A DNA stretch of 32,415 bases from Streptomyces sp. NRRL S-87 (GTDB lineage: Bacteria > Actinomycetota > Actinomycetes > Streptomycetales > Streptomycetaceae): positions 1-32,415 of the forward strand of contig NZ_JOGB01000075.1 in NCBI RefSeq assembly GCF_000719335.1, written 5' to 3'. This document shows, piece after piece, positions 8,316 to 14,210 of the stretch (within the stretch, counting starts at the first letter, position 1; every line of letters starts with the position of its first letter). The position numbers were made by a program, and so were the translations under genes. The notes under the pieces were generated by a model. It was not told the DNA's origin. It did not search any database and was given only the letters and a program-made list of their open reading frames with translations.

Positions 8316-8339
8316 GAAATATCACATGCCATGAGAACG
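8300..8339. promoter_or_regulatory. 40-bp dyad, candidate repressor operator
   Basis: An interrupted palindrome with one common centre. Outer arms CGTTCT (8300-8305) and AGAACG (8334-8339), middle ATG/CAT, and inner arms ATGTGA (8312-8317) and TCACAT (8322-8327) pair 16 of 20 positions. It covers the likely -10 and transcription start of the 8382 gene. It resembles a CRP-type TGTGA/TCACA site, but the spacer is 4 nt, not 6, so another dimeric regulator is more likely. Confidence 0.6.
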
Positions 8340-8356
8340 CCCCGGGAGCCGGGGCG
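8338..8356 (+). promoter_or_regulatory. leader hairpin
   Basis: A perfect 8-bp stem (CGCCCCGG and CCGGGGCG) with a 3-nt loop starts inside the dyad and ends 11 nt before the ribosome site AAGGAG (8368-8373). It may stabilise the mRNA 5' end or modulate initiation. Confidence 0.5.
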
Positions 8357-8381
8357 TGCGCGATGACAAGGAGTACCTCCG

Positions 8382-8837
8382 ATGAACCGCATGGCCCTTC
8401 TCGTGGTCGGTGTCGCAGGCCTGACCGCCCTCGCGGGCGCCCCGGCCGAGGCGGCCGGGGCCGCCACCACCGGCCAGACCGTCACCTCCTGCGGCTCCGC
8501 GGGGCTCCAGGCAGGTCTGTCCACCCGGCTCTGCGCCGATGTCACCGATGGTGTCGTCGAGTTCTACGGCAAGGTCGGCCTGGCCGGCCCGCCGTCGCCG
8601 GGCAGCCCGGCGCCCGCGCCGAAGGACCTCTTCACGACGCTTTCCGCCGAGGTCGTCGGCAGCGGGCTCGCGCCCGTGACCCAGGACCGGCAGGTCCGCT
8701 TCACCGCGACGCCGCTCGAGGTGCGCGGCGTGGTCACCACCGCGTCCTGCGGCTCGACCGTCCGCGGCACCTTCGGCGTGGCCTCCTTCCCCTGGTCGGC
8801 CCGCCCGGTCGTCCACGAGGTCACGATCACGTGCTGA
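8382..8837 (+). CDS. small secreted four-cysteine protein
   Basis: A 151-aa pre-protein. A signal peptide of about 24 residues ends APAEAAGA. The mature domain is beta-rich with four cysteines placed as two pairs (SCGSAG, RLCAD; TASCGST, and a C-terminal ITC), which suggests two disulfides. A Pro-rich loop lies in the middle. I do not recognise the family. ATG 8382 has AAGGAG 8 nt upstream. The gene has its own promoter and dyad, and two hairpin-forming regions follow it, so it is monocistronic and likely tightly regulated. Confidence 0.8.
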   Translation: MNRMALLVVGVAGLTALAGAPAEAAGAATTGQTVTSCGSAGLQAGLSTRLCADVTDGVVEFYGKVGLAGPPSPGSPAPAPKDLFTTLSAEVVGSGLAPVTQDRQVRFTATPLEVRGVVTTASCGSTVRGTFGVASFPWSARPVVHEVTITC

Positions 8838-8896
8838 CCGCCGCTCGGCGCCGCGCCTCCCCCTGACGGGGGCGGGGCCGCCGAGGGGTGGGCTGT

Positions 8897-8927
8897 GTGG
8901 GGCCGGCGGTTGCGCGGCCGGCCCCAC
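8897..8927 (+). terminator. hairpin terminator
   Basis: A perfect 11-bp stem (8897-8907 and 8917-8927) with a 9-nt loop separates the secreted-protein gene from the MarR gene. Confidence 0.65.
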
Positions 8928-8963
8928 GTCGCCGTACTCGCATCCGCCCGCACCCGCCCGCGC

Positions 8964-9012
8964 TTGCCCGGCATTGCTACGATGTCGTACTATCCGAAAT
9001 CGTGAAGTACGA
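8964..9012 (+). promoter_or_regulatory. MarR promoter with overlapping inverted repeats
   Basis: TTGCCC (8964-8969) and TACTAT (8988-8993) are 18 nt apart and put transcription start near 9000-9002, at the GTG. Overlapping are TACGA-tg-TCGTA (8978-8989) and a second pair, TCGTACT (8985-8991) and AGTACGA (9006-9012). Three copies of the same half-site around the -10 and start codon suggest autorepression by the MarR product. Confidence 0.5.
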
Positions 9013-9436
9013 AAACGTTGAATCCGGCCGACCGGTGCTGCTGGCCCTCCAGCGCGCGACCCACGCCACACTGCACCTGATCACCACCGCGCTCGTCGAT
9101 CTCGGTCTGACCGCCTCGGAGATCAACGTGCTGGCCAACCTGGCCGACGGAAAGGCCCGCACCGTGTCCCAGTTGGGTGCCGCCGTCGGTAGCCGCCCCA
9201 CCACGCTCACGAGCGTGCTGGACCGCCTGGAGCGTCGCGGACACCTCACCCGCGGCACCCTGGCCGGCGACCGCCGCTCGGTCCTCATCGAGCTCACCGA
9301 CTCCGGACGGGCGGCGGCGGCCCTGATCGAGGAGACGCTGGCCGGCGTGGAGGCGCGCGCCCTGGGCGCGCTGCCCGCCGACGCGGTCGCGGGCTTCCAC
9401 GCCGTGGTGGACGCGCTCATCAAGGAGGAGTCGTGA
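9002..9436 (+). CDS. MarR family transcriptional regulator
   Basis: A 144-aa winged-helix regulator, the usual MarR length. The DNA-binding region spans about residues 40-100 (LTASEINVLANLADG...TTLTSVLDRLERRGHLTRGTLAGDRRS), followed by the dimerisation helix. GTG 9002 is chosen because the next upstream start lies over 100 nt away in non-conserved sequence, and a promoter predicts a transcript beginning at this codon; no ribosome site is present, so a leaderless mRNA is likely. Inverted repeats over the promoter suggest autoregulation. It is coupled to the next gene by GTGA (9433-9436). The ligand is unknown. Confidence 0.88.
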   Translation: MKYENVESGRPVLLALQRATHATLHLITTALVDLGLTASEINVLANLADGKARTVSQLGAAVGSRPTTLTSVLDRLERRGHLTRGTLAGDRRSVLIELTDSGRAAAALIEETLAGVEARALGALPADAVAGFHAVVDALIKEES

Positions 9437-9867
9437 CCCCGGACCCCCGCACCACGCAGGAGGACGCGGCGCCGCTGTTCGGCGACCTGATGGCCGAAGT
9501 GATGGCGACCGCCGACCACTTCGGCCACCGCCAGCACGTCCACCTGACCTGGCTGGCCGTACGACGCTGCGGAACGGGACCGGCCGTGCGCCTGGTCAGC
9601 GACGGCATCCGGGCCACCGCCCGGTATGCGGGCGCCCCGCAGAAGTACAACGCCACCGTCAGCCGGGCCTGGGTCGAACTGGTCGGCCACCACGCGGACC
9701 AGGACGACACCGCCGACTTCGACTCGTTCGCCGAGCGCAACCCGGCGCTCCTCGACAAGAAGCTGCTGTCCCGCTTCTACCGCTCCACGACGCTGGCCGG
9801 CCCCGCCGCCCGGACCGGCTGGGTCGAGCCCGACAACGAGCCCTTCCCCTGGCGGCGCGCCGGGTGA
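9433..9867 (+). CDS. conserved hypothetical protein coupled to MarR
   Basis: A 144-aa soluble helical protein. It shows the order FGHRQHVHLTWLAV, then YNATVSRAWVELV, then FAERNPALLDKKLLSRFYRS, then ARTGWVEPDNEPFP. I recall this arrangement (HxxH, K/Y-N/H-x-T, RAW, NPxLLD, AR..FVxPD..PLP) from uncharacterised bacterial proteins but cannot give a function. The conserved His, Tyr and Asp suggest a small enzyme or ligand-binding protein. Its GTG overlaps the MarR stop, so it is probably both the partner and a regulated target of that repressor. Confidence 0.8.
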   Translation: MTPDPRTTQEDAAPLFGDLMAEVMATADHFGHRQHVHLTWLAVRRCGTGPAVRLVSDGIRATARYAGAPQKYNATVSRAWVELVGHHADQDDTADFDSFAERNPALLDKKLLSRFYRSTTLAGPAARTGWVEPDNEPFPWRRAG

Positions 9868-9905
9868 AGCCCCGCTCCCGCGTCCTGGTGGTCGATCGGT
9901 CCGCG

Positions 9906-9931
9906 TGCCGGTGCCGGTGCCGGTGCCGGTG
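9906..9931 (+). repeat. GCCGGT hexamer tandem repeat
   Basis: Just over four copies of the hexamer lie in the 100-nt gap between two convergent genes. Confidence 0.7.
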
Positions 9932-9967
9932 GCGTGGCCGAGGTCGGCGGTGCCGCCCCGTACGCGG

Positions 9968-10846
9968 TCATGAGCTGGGCCAGAGCACGAACAGGGGAAG
10001 CGCGCGGCGGACGGGCCGGTCGCCGATCTCCTCCAGCGCCGCGCGGATCTCGTCCAGGTGACCTGTGGTCAGCTCCAGCGGCGGCTCGTCGGGCTGGTGG
10101 ACGGTGCGGATCGGGTAGTCCACGCCGGGCTCCCGCGTCATCTCGATGTGGCATCCCAGTACGTGGGTGACCCTCCGCCCGCGGCAGAAGTCGATCAGAC
10201 GGTCGACGGTCCGGGTGAACGCCTGCCAGTCCTGGACGTAGAGCCGGCCGGGGTAGACCGTGTCGCCGGTCAGGAGGAACCCGGTCCACGGGTCGTGGTA
10301 CGTGACCGCCGCCTCGTGGTGGCCCGGCGTGGCCAGGCACTCCAGTACCCGCCCTCCCAGGTCCACCCGCGCCACGCCGGCCGGATCGTCGTCGAAGCCG
10401 AAGTACGGCCAGGCGGTGGCCGCTTCCGCGCCGACCACCGTGGTGTCGGGACGGTCCGCGAACTGGCCGTCGCCCGCGACGTGGTCCCCGTGCGGATGGG
10501 TGTGGAGCACCAGCAGGTGGTACGCGGGCCTGGGGTTCCGGTCCAGCCACGACGCGACGAGCCCGTCGACCACGCGGCGCAGGGGGAAGTACTCGGCGGA
10601 CGCGGTGGCGCCGGTGTCGATGAGCACGGCCCGGTCGTTGCCGAACAGCAGGAAGAGGAAGGGCGCTTCGTAGTCGATCGCCATGTTCTGGCGCAGGACG
10701 TACGTGTGCTCGTCGTAGGCGTGGACCTGGATGTCCGGGTCGGTGTTGTGCTTGGCCGACGGCGAGCCGTGGATCCACCGGACGCCCAGGGGGCGGGACG
10801 GGGGAGGCGCGGCGGCGAAGTCGACCAGGGAGGTGCGGGCACCCAT
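9968..10846 (-). CDS. metallo-beta-lactamase fold hydrolase
   Basis: A 292-aa MBL-fold protein. The metal motif is HTHPHGDH, that is His117, His119, Asp121 and His122. His176 or His177 (TPGHHE), Asp195 (TGDTVYPG) and His233 (GCHIE) complete a two-metal site. There is no signal peptide, so it is cytosolic, unlike secreted beta-lactamases; glyoxalase II or thioester/lactone hydrolysis is more likely than antibiotic hydrolysis. ATG 10846 has GAGGAG about 8 nt upstream. The 310-nt gap to the cold-shock gene (10847-11156) contains the divergent promoters. Confidence 0.88.
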   Translation of the reverse strand: MGARTSLVDFAAAPPPSRPLGVRWIHGSPSAKHNTDPDIQVHAYDEHTYVLRQNMAIDYEAPFLFLLFGNDRAVLIDTGATASAEYFPLRRVVDGLVASWLDRNPRPAYHLLVLHTHPHGDHVAGDGQFADRPDTTVVGAEAATAWPYFGFDDDPAGVARVDLGGRVLECLATPGHHEAAVTYHDPWTGFLLTGDTVYPGRLYVQDWQAFTRTVDRLIDFCRGRRVTHVLGCHIEMTREPGVDYPIRTVHQPDEPPLELTTGHLDEIRAALEEIGDRPVRRALPLFVLWPSS

Positions 10847-11057
10847 GGGGGGTCTCCTCGGGTGCGTCGTCTTGGCGGGCCGGGTACGGCGCACATCTCG
10901 TCCGGGGCCGGCACGTACGCGCCGCCAAGGGGACCGTACCACCGCCCCGCGCGGCGGCGTCCCGGCGCCCGAGGCCCGACGCCCGACGGGTCTGTGCCGC
11001 GTCGGGTCCCGCCGCCCTGACGCGTAGCCGGACGCCCACGGAGAGCGAGAGTGGTCG

Positions 11058-11083
11058 GTGTAGACGGAGGGACGGGTGGGTAG
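11058..11083 (+). promoter_or_regulatory. possible sigma-B-type promoter of csp
   Basis: GTGT (11058-11061), a 16-nt spacer and GGGTAG (11078-11083) fit the GNNT-N14-16-GGGTA pattern known for Streptomyces stress sigma factors. Start would be near 11090, giving a leader of about 65 nt. The match is short and could be chance. Confidence 0.3.
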
Positions 11084-11156
11084 GACGAGGCCAGGCTTCC
11101 ATCCGGGGGCCGGGGCGGTCCGCGGACCGTCGTAGGGCATGTCAAGAAGGATGATC

Positions 11157-11360
11157 ATGGCGCGTGGCACGGTGAAGTGGTTCAACTCCGAGAAGGGCTT
11201 CGGATTCATCGCCCAGGACGGAGGCGGACCGGACGTCTTCGCCCACTACTCCAACATCGCCGGACACGGGTACCGGGAGCTGCGGGAGGGCGAGGCGGTC
11301 ACGTTCGACGTCACCCAGGGGCAGAAGGGCCCGCAGGCGGAGAACATCACCCGGGCCTGA
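11157..11360 (+). CDS. cold-shock domain protein
   Basis: A 67-aa OB-fold protein of the CspA family with both RNA-binding motifs: RNP1 KGFGFI and RNP2 VFAHYS. It begins [10 protein letters not shown], the standard family start, so ATG 11157 is chosen over ATGs at 11139 and 11151; AAGAAGG (11144-11150) is 6 nt upstream. It binds single-stranded nucleic acid and acts as an RNA chaperone. It stands alone between a candidate stress promoter and a strong terminator, close to a cluster of stress-protein genes. Confidence 0.95.
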   Translation: MARGTVKWFNSEKGFGFIAQDGGGPDVFAHYSNIAGHGYRELREGEAVTFDVTQGQKGPQAENITRA

Positions 11361-11401
11361 TCCGCCCCCCGGAGACCCGGCCCCGGGCCGGTTCGTCCGT
11401 C

Positions 11402-11430
11402 ACGGCGCCCGCCTGCGAGGCGGGCGCCGT
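11402..11430 (+). terminator. csp terminator
   Basis: A perfect 13-bp stem (11402-11414 and 11418-11430) with a 3-nt loop lies 42 nt after the stop. It can also serve the opposite strand, where the small stress-gene cluster ends. Confidence 0.8.
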
Positions 11431-11473
11431 CCTGCTGCGCCGGCGCTCACTGCCCACCACCCCCGCTGGCCGC

Positions 11474-11562
11474 CGCCCACCGCGAGCCACCGCCCACCGC
11501 GAGCCGACGCCCACCGCGAGCCGACGCTCGCCGACGCCCACCGCGAGCCGACGCCCACCGCT
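11474..11562 (+). repeat. 17-bp tandem repeat array
   Basis: Four 17-bp units of CGCCCACCGCGAGCCGA (the first ends CAC) at 11474-11490, 11491-11507, 11508-11524 and 11535-11551 are interrupted by a 10-bp CGCTCGCCGA. A partial fifth begins at 11552. The array is non-coding as far as I can judge, lying between convergent genes. Confidence 0.85.
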
Positions 11563-11611
11563 CGTCGGCGCGCATCGCGCACGGCCCGTCGGCGCCCATG
11601 ACCGCCGCTGG

Positions 11612-11833
11612 TCACCGCCCGGGCGTCCGCCGTGCTGCCGCCCGTCCGCGTTCCATCCGCCGCTCCTCCCGCTTCCTGAGCTCCTCGGGAGTCTTTCCCG
11701 CGACGGGCCTGCTCGCCTCGGGGTGCACCGGGTCCGGGCCCGGCTGCTCGCCGCCCCGCGCCTCGTGATCCGCCCCCGGCTGCTGCCGTGCGCGCTCCGC
11801 GCCGCCCACCGCGCCGCGCTGCGTTCCGTCCAT
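11612..11833 (-). CDS. small charged protein, unknown function
   Basis: A 73-aa hydrophilic protein with no signal or membrane segment. The N-terminal half is disordered (Gly/Gln/Pro-rich). The C-terminal half has a conserved-looking KTPEELRKREERRMERGRAAARR helix. ATG 11833 has an excellent AAAGGAG 8 nt upstream, which is the main reason to call it real. It is the last of four small minus-strand genes with GlsB and CsbD, so a stress role is a guess by association. Confidence 0.6.
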   Translation of the reverse strand: MDGTQRGAVGGAERARQQPGADHEARGGEQPGPDPVHPEASRPVAGKTPEELRKREERRMERGRAAARRTPGR

Positions 11834-11880
11834 CGCACGAGCTCCTTTCCTCGCTCCGCCCCGCCCCACCCCACCACGTC

Positions 11881-11894
11881 GACCGGTACCGGTC
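11881..11894. promoter_or_regulatory. 14-bp perfect palindrome
   Basis: GACCGGTACCGGTC is self-complementary and overlaps the CsbD stop codon, 48 nt upstream of the 73-aa gene. It may be an operator or a short processing hairpin. Confidence 0.3.
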
Positions 11895-12066
11895 AGTGCC
11901 CGAGGTAGTCCTTCCCCCGTTCCTTCGCCTCGCGGGCCTTTCCGCGGGCGTGCAGGGCCGCGCCCTTGGCCTCGTTCGTCTTGTTGCCCATGGCGTGCGC
12001 CGTCTTCTGTACGGCCTTTCCGAGCAGTTGCTCGGCCTTGGCCTTCATCTTCTCGGTGGTGCTCAT
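11893..12066 (-). CDS. CsbD family stress protein
   Basis: A 57-aa protein reading MSTTEKMKAKAEQLLGKAVQ and ending in RGKDYLGH. It matches the short helical, Lys/Ala-rich CsbD pattern (KxKAEQLLGKAxxK followed by AKGxAxxxRGKxxxAKE). CsbD proteins are general-stress proteins of unknown mechanism, sigma-B controlled in Bacillus. ATG 12066 has AAAGGGG about 5 nt upstream. It lies 57 nt after the Arg-rich gene and 59 nt before the 73-aa gene, all on one strand, so they may form one transcript. Confidence 0.85.
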   Translation of the reverse strand: MSTTEKMKAKAEQLLGKAVQKTAHAMGNKTNEAKGAALHARGKAREAKERGKDYLGH

Positions 12067-12123
12067 GCGAGCCCCTTTCCCAGCCGTGGCCGTCGGGCGG
12101 GACGGCCGTGCTCTCCGCGGGCC

Positions 12124-12321
12124 TCACCCCAGTCGCAGTCGGCGGCGGAAGGAGGCGCGCAGGGCGAGCCGGAAGGCGTACAGGGTGCTGCGGACGGTGA
12201 ACCGCACGCCCCACGCCAACGCCTTCAGGGCGAAGCGGCGCGTGAGGAGCCGGGCCGCCCAGTGGGCGAGCACCCGCCGGCGGTGCCACCTCCCGCGCCG
12301 GCGCCGCCGGCGGACCCTCAC
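12124..12321 (-). CDS. 65-aa arginine-rich small protein
   Basis: 22 of 65 residues are Arg, one is Lys, and none is Asp or Glu, so the net charge is about +23. Residues 1-16 are almost pure Arg. The rest alternates Arg with Leu, Ala, Phe and Trp in amphipathic-helix spacing, as in nucleic-acid- or membrane-binding peptides. GTG 12321 overlaps the GlsB stop as GTGA (12318-12321), the strongest evidence that it is translated, by coupling. A longer form from 12393 would run antiparallel through GlsB and is rejected. I know of no family for it. Confidence 0.6.
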   Translation of the reverse strand: MRVRRRRRRGRWHRRRVLAHWAARLLTRRFALKALAWGVRFTVRSTLYAFRLALRASFRRRLRLG

Positions 12322-12584
12322 GAACGTCTCCGGCCCGCCACGAGGCGGTACACCGCCAGGAGGACGAGGGAGCCCACGATGGCCGCGATCCACGTCGAGA
12401 GCTCGAAGAAGCCGTCGATCGAGTCGACGTCGAAGATGACCTTCCCGAGCCAGCCGCCCAGGAGGGCTCCGACGATGCCGATCAGCGTCGTGAGGATGAT
12501 GCCGCCGGGGTCGCGACCCGGCATCAGGAACTTCGCGATGATTCCGGCGAGCAGCCCCAGAATGATCCAGCCGATGATGCTCAT
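12318..12584 (-). CDS. GlsB/YeaQ/YmgE family membrane protein
   Basis: An 88-aa protein with three hydrophobic helices (about residues 3-20, 28-50, 62-82). It carries the typical IIGWIILGLLAGIIAKFLMPG start and a GGIILTTLIGIVGALLGGWLG core with small-residue packing. The family is called transglycosylase-associated in databases, but its role is stress- and envelope-related and not enzymatic. ATG 12584 has GAGGGG 8 nt upstream. It leads the run of small stress-type genes. Confidence 0.9.
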   Translation of the reverse strand: MSIIGWIILGLLAGIIAKFLMPGRDPGGIILTTLIGIVGALLGGWLGKVIFDVDSIDGFFELSTWIAAIVGSLVLLAVYRLVAGRRRS

Positions 12585-12791
12585 GGAGTGCCCCTCGTCG
12601 ACGCGTGCGGTTCGTGTAGTTCTTCTGCGCGGTCGAGCGGATTCCAAACGCGGACAGACGCGGACATTCCCCTCCATCGGGCGTCCCGGTGCGGCATCAC
12701 CCGTCCGGGGTGAGGGGCACGACCCGTGGTCGTGTCGGAATCCATCCGCAAGCTGCCGGATCCGACACTCCCGTCCGCTCTCCCGGCCTCC

Positions 12792-12797
12792 TACCGT
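12792..12797 (+). promoter_or_regulatory. possible -10 for a leaderless transcript
   Basis: TACCGT (TAnnnT) lies 7 nt upstream of ATG 12804, and no Shine-Dalgarno is present, which fits a leaderless mRNA. No convincing -35 was found. Confidence 0.3.
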
Positions 12798-12803
12798 CGA
12801 GTC

Positions 12804-13322
12804 ATGAGCACGCACGAGACGATCACCGCCGCGCCGGCCCGCACCCGTACGCACACCTGGCAGCCGCGCCCCGAACCGACCCCGGAACTCCTCGGCATGA
12901 CCGGCCTCGAGATCCTCCAGGCCGCTCAGAAGGGCACGCTGCCCGCCTCCTCGATCATGAGCACCCTGGGCTTCCGGCTCGCCGAGGTCGGCGACGGCTT
13001 CGCCGCCTTCGAAGGGGACCCCGGCGACCACCTGCTCAACCCGATGGGCACCGTGCACGGCGGCTTCCTCGCCACGCTCCTGGACTCGGCGCTCGGCTCG
13101 GCGGTGATGACCCGGCTGCCGGCGGGCACCACGTACACCACCGTGCAACTCGGCGTGCACATGATCCGTCCGGTGCTGTCCGACACCCCCGCGCTGCGCT
13201 GCGAGGGCACCGCCCTGCACGTCGGACGCACCACCGCCACAGCCGAGGCCCGCATCGTCGGCACCCGTGACGGCAAGCTGTACGCGCACGGTACGACGAC
13301 CTGCGCCGTCCTGCGCCCCTGA
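12804..13322 (+). CDS. PaaI-like hotdog-fold thioesterase
   Basis: A 172-aa hotdog-fold protein. The motif NPMGTVHGGFLATLLDSALGSAV (with HGG and a catalytic acid position in the long helix) is characteristic of the PaaI/YbgC thioesterases that hydrolyse acyl- or phenylacetyl-CoA. It continues with TTVQLGVHMIRPV and a C-terminal strand GTTTCAVL. An N-terminal extension of about 45 residues is longer than in minimal PaaI. ATG 12804 is chosen because the upstream part of the frame has no start signal and the gene is probably leaderless. The substrate is unknown. Confidence 0.88.
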   Translation: MSTHETITAAPARTRTHTWQPRPEPTPELLGMTGLEILQAAQKGTLPASSIMSTLGFRLAEVGDGFAAFEGDPGDHLLNPMGTVHGGFLATLLDSALGSAVMTRLPAGTTYTTVQLGVHMIRPVLSDTPALRCEGTALHVGRTTATAEARIVGTRDGKLYAHGTTTCAVLRP

Positions 13323-13412
13323 GTCCTGCGAACGGGTGAAATCCGCCCCCGCCACGGAGGGCGATCATGCCCGGCCGACGGGAGAATGAGCGCGAGGCAC
13401 ATCGTCCCGCGC

Positions 13413-13432
13413 GGGCGAGGGCGAGGGCGAGG
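13413..13432 (+). repeat. GGGCGA hexamer repeat in a leader
   Basis: Three to four copies of GGGCGA lie 32-51 nt upstream of ATG 13464. Confidence 0.6.
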
Positions 13433-13463
13433 GCGCGGCTCTGCGGTCTGGAGGTCGTGGGAC

Positions 13464-14210
13464 ATGGAACCGTCGACTCCCCGCGGCGCAGGCAGCACGG
13501 ACGAGACCTCCGCACGGCTCGGGCGCCGGCGTCGGAGGCTGCGCCGCCGCACCGCGTTCCGGTCGTTCCTCACCCTGGTGGTGCCCGGCGGCCGCGGGCC
13601 GGCGGGGCCCGCGGATCCGGGCGGGACGGCGGGTCCGGAGCGGGCGGGGGGCCTCGAGCGGGCGGGGGAGACGGCCGCGGCCGACCGCGGCCCGGACGTC
13701 GTCAGGGAGGACTTCCCGGCTGCCCTCACTGACGGGTTCCCGGACGTCGTCCCGGAGGTCGTCACGGAGGTCGCCTCGGACGTCCGGGACGAGCAGACGG
13801 GGGCCGTCGGTGCGACGGACCCCGACGGCCCGCCGCCCGCGCCGTCCGGCCCGCAGGACGAACTCGCCTCCGTGCGGGACATCGTCGTACGGCTGCGGGT
13901 CGCCTACCCGCTCGCCGACGCGGCCACCGTCGAGGGGACCGTCCGGGCCGCGTACGCCTCGTTCCACCACGCCAAGATCAGGGCCTACATACCGATCCTC
14001 GTCGAACGCCGGTCCCGCTCGGAACTCCGCGCCGGCCACCGCGCCGCGGCCCGCCCGGCCGCCGAGGCGGAGCGGACGGGCCGCCCGCACCCGCCCCGCG
14101 GGGCTCCCCCTGAGGCGGTCCTCCCGGTCGGCGCCCTCGGCACCGGTGAGGAAGGACCCGCGACCGCCCCGACCTCCCTCGGCAGGACGTGGTGGAAGGG
14201 CGGTCGATGA
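13464..14210 (+). CDS. three-helix-bundle-domain protein coupled to SulP
   Basis: A 248-aa protein. It has an Arg-rich basic patch at residues about 20-30, a low-complexity Pro/Gly/Asp/Val middle with PDVV/EVV repeats, and a compact helical domain at about 133-190. That domain reads VRLRVAYPL...VEGTVRAAYASF...IRAYIPILVERRSRSEL. It fits the three-helix-bundle dimerisation domain seen alone, or fused to arsenate-reductase-like proteins, in actinobacteria. ATG 13464 is chosen for GGAGG (13450-13454) 9 nt upstream. The stop overlaps the transporter start (ATGA 14207-14210), so the protein may bind or regulate that transporter. Confidence 0.75.
   Translation: MEPSTPRGAGSTDETSARLGRRRRRLRRRTAFRSFLTLVVPGGRGPAGPADPGGTAGPERAGGLERAGETAAADRGPDVVREDFPAALTDGFPDVVPEVVTEVASDVRDEQTGAVGATDPDGPPPAPSGPQDELASVRDIVVRLRVAYPLADAATVEGTVRAAYASFHHAKIRAYIPILVERRSRSELRAGHRAAARPAAEAERTGRPHPPRGAPPEAVLPVGALGTGEEGPATAPTSLGRTWWKGGR

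Noticed and set aside
8312..8327. Canonical CRP binding site.
   Set aside because: The TGTGA and TCACA arms are present but the spacer is 4 nt, not the required 6; kept only as an unspecified operator.
9906..9931. GCCGGT repeats as an attachment site or replication element.
   Set aside because: It is a simple hexamer tract with no tRNA, integrase or other element nearby.
9968..10846. Beta-lactam resistance gene.
   Set aside because: The fold matches, but there is no signal peptide and the context and length fit general MBL-fold hydrolases better.
10058..11020. A plus-strand open frame across the metallo-beta-lactamase gene.
   Set aside because: It is antisense to a gene with a full metal-binding motif set and a good ribosome site.
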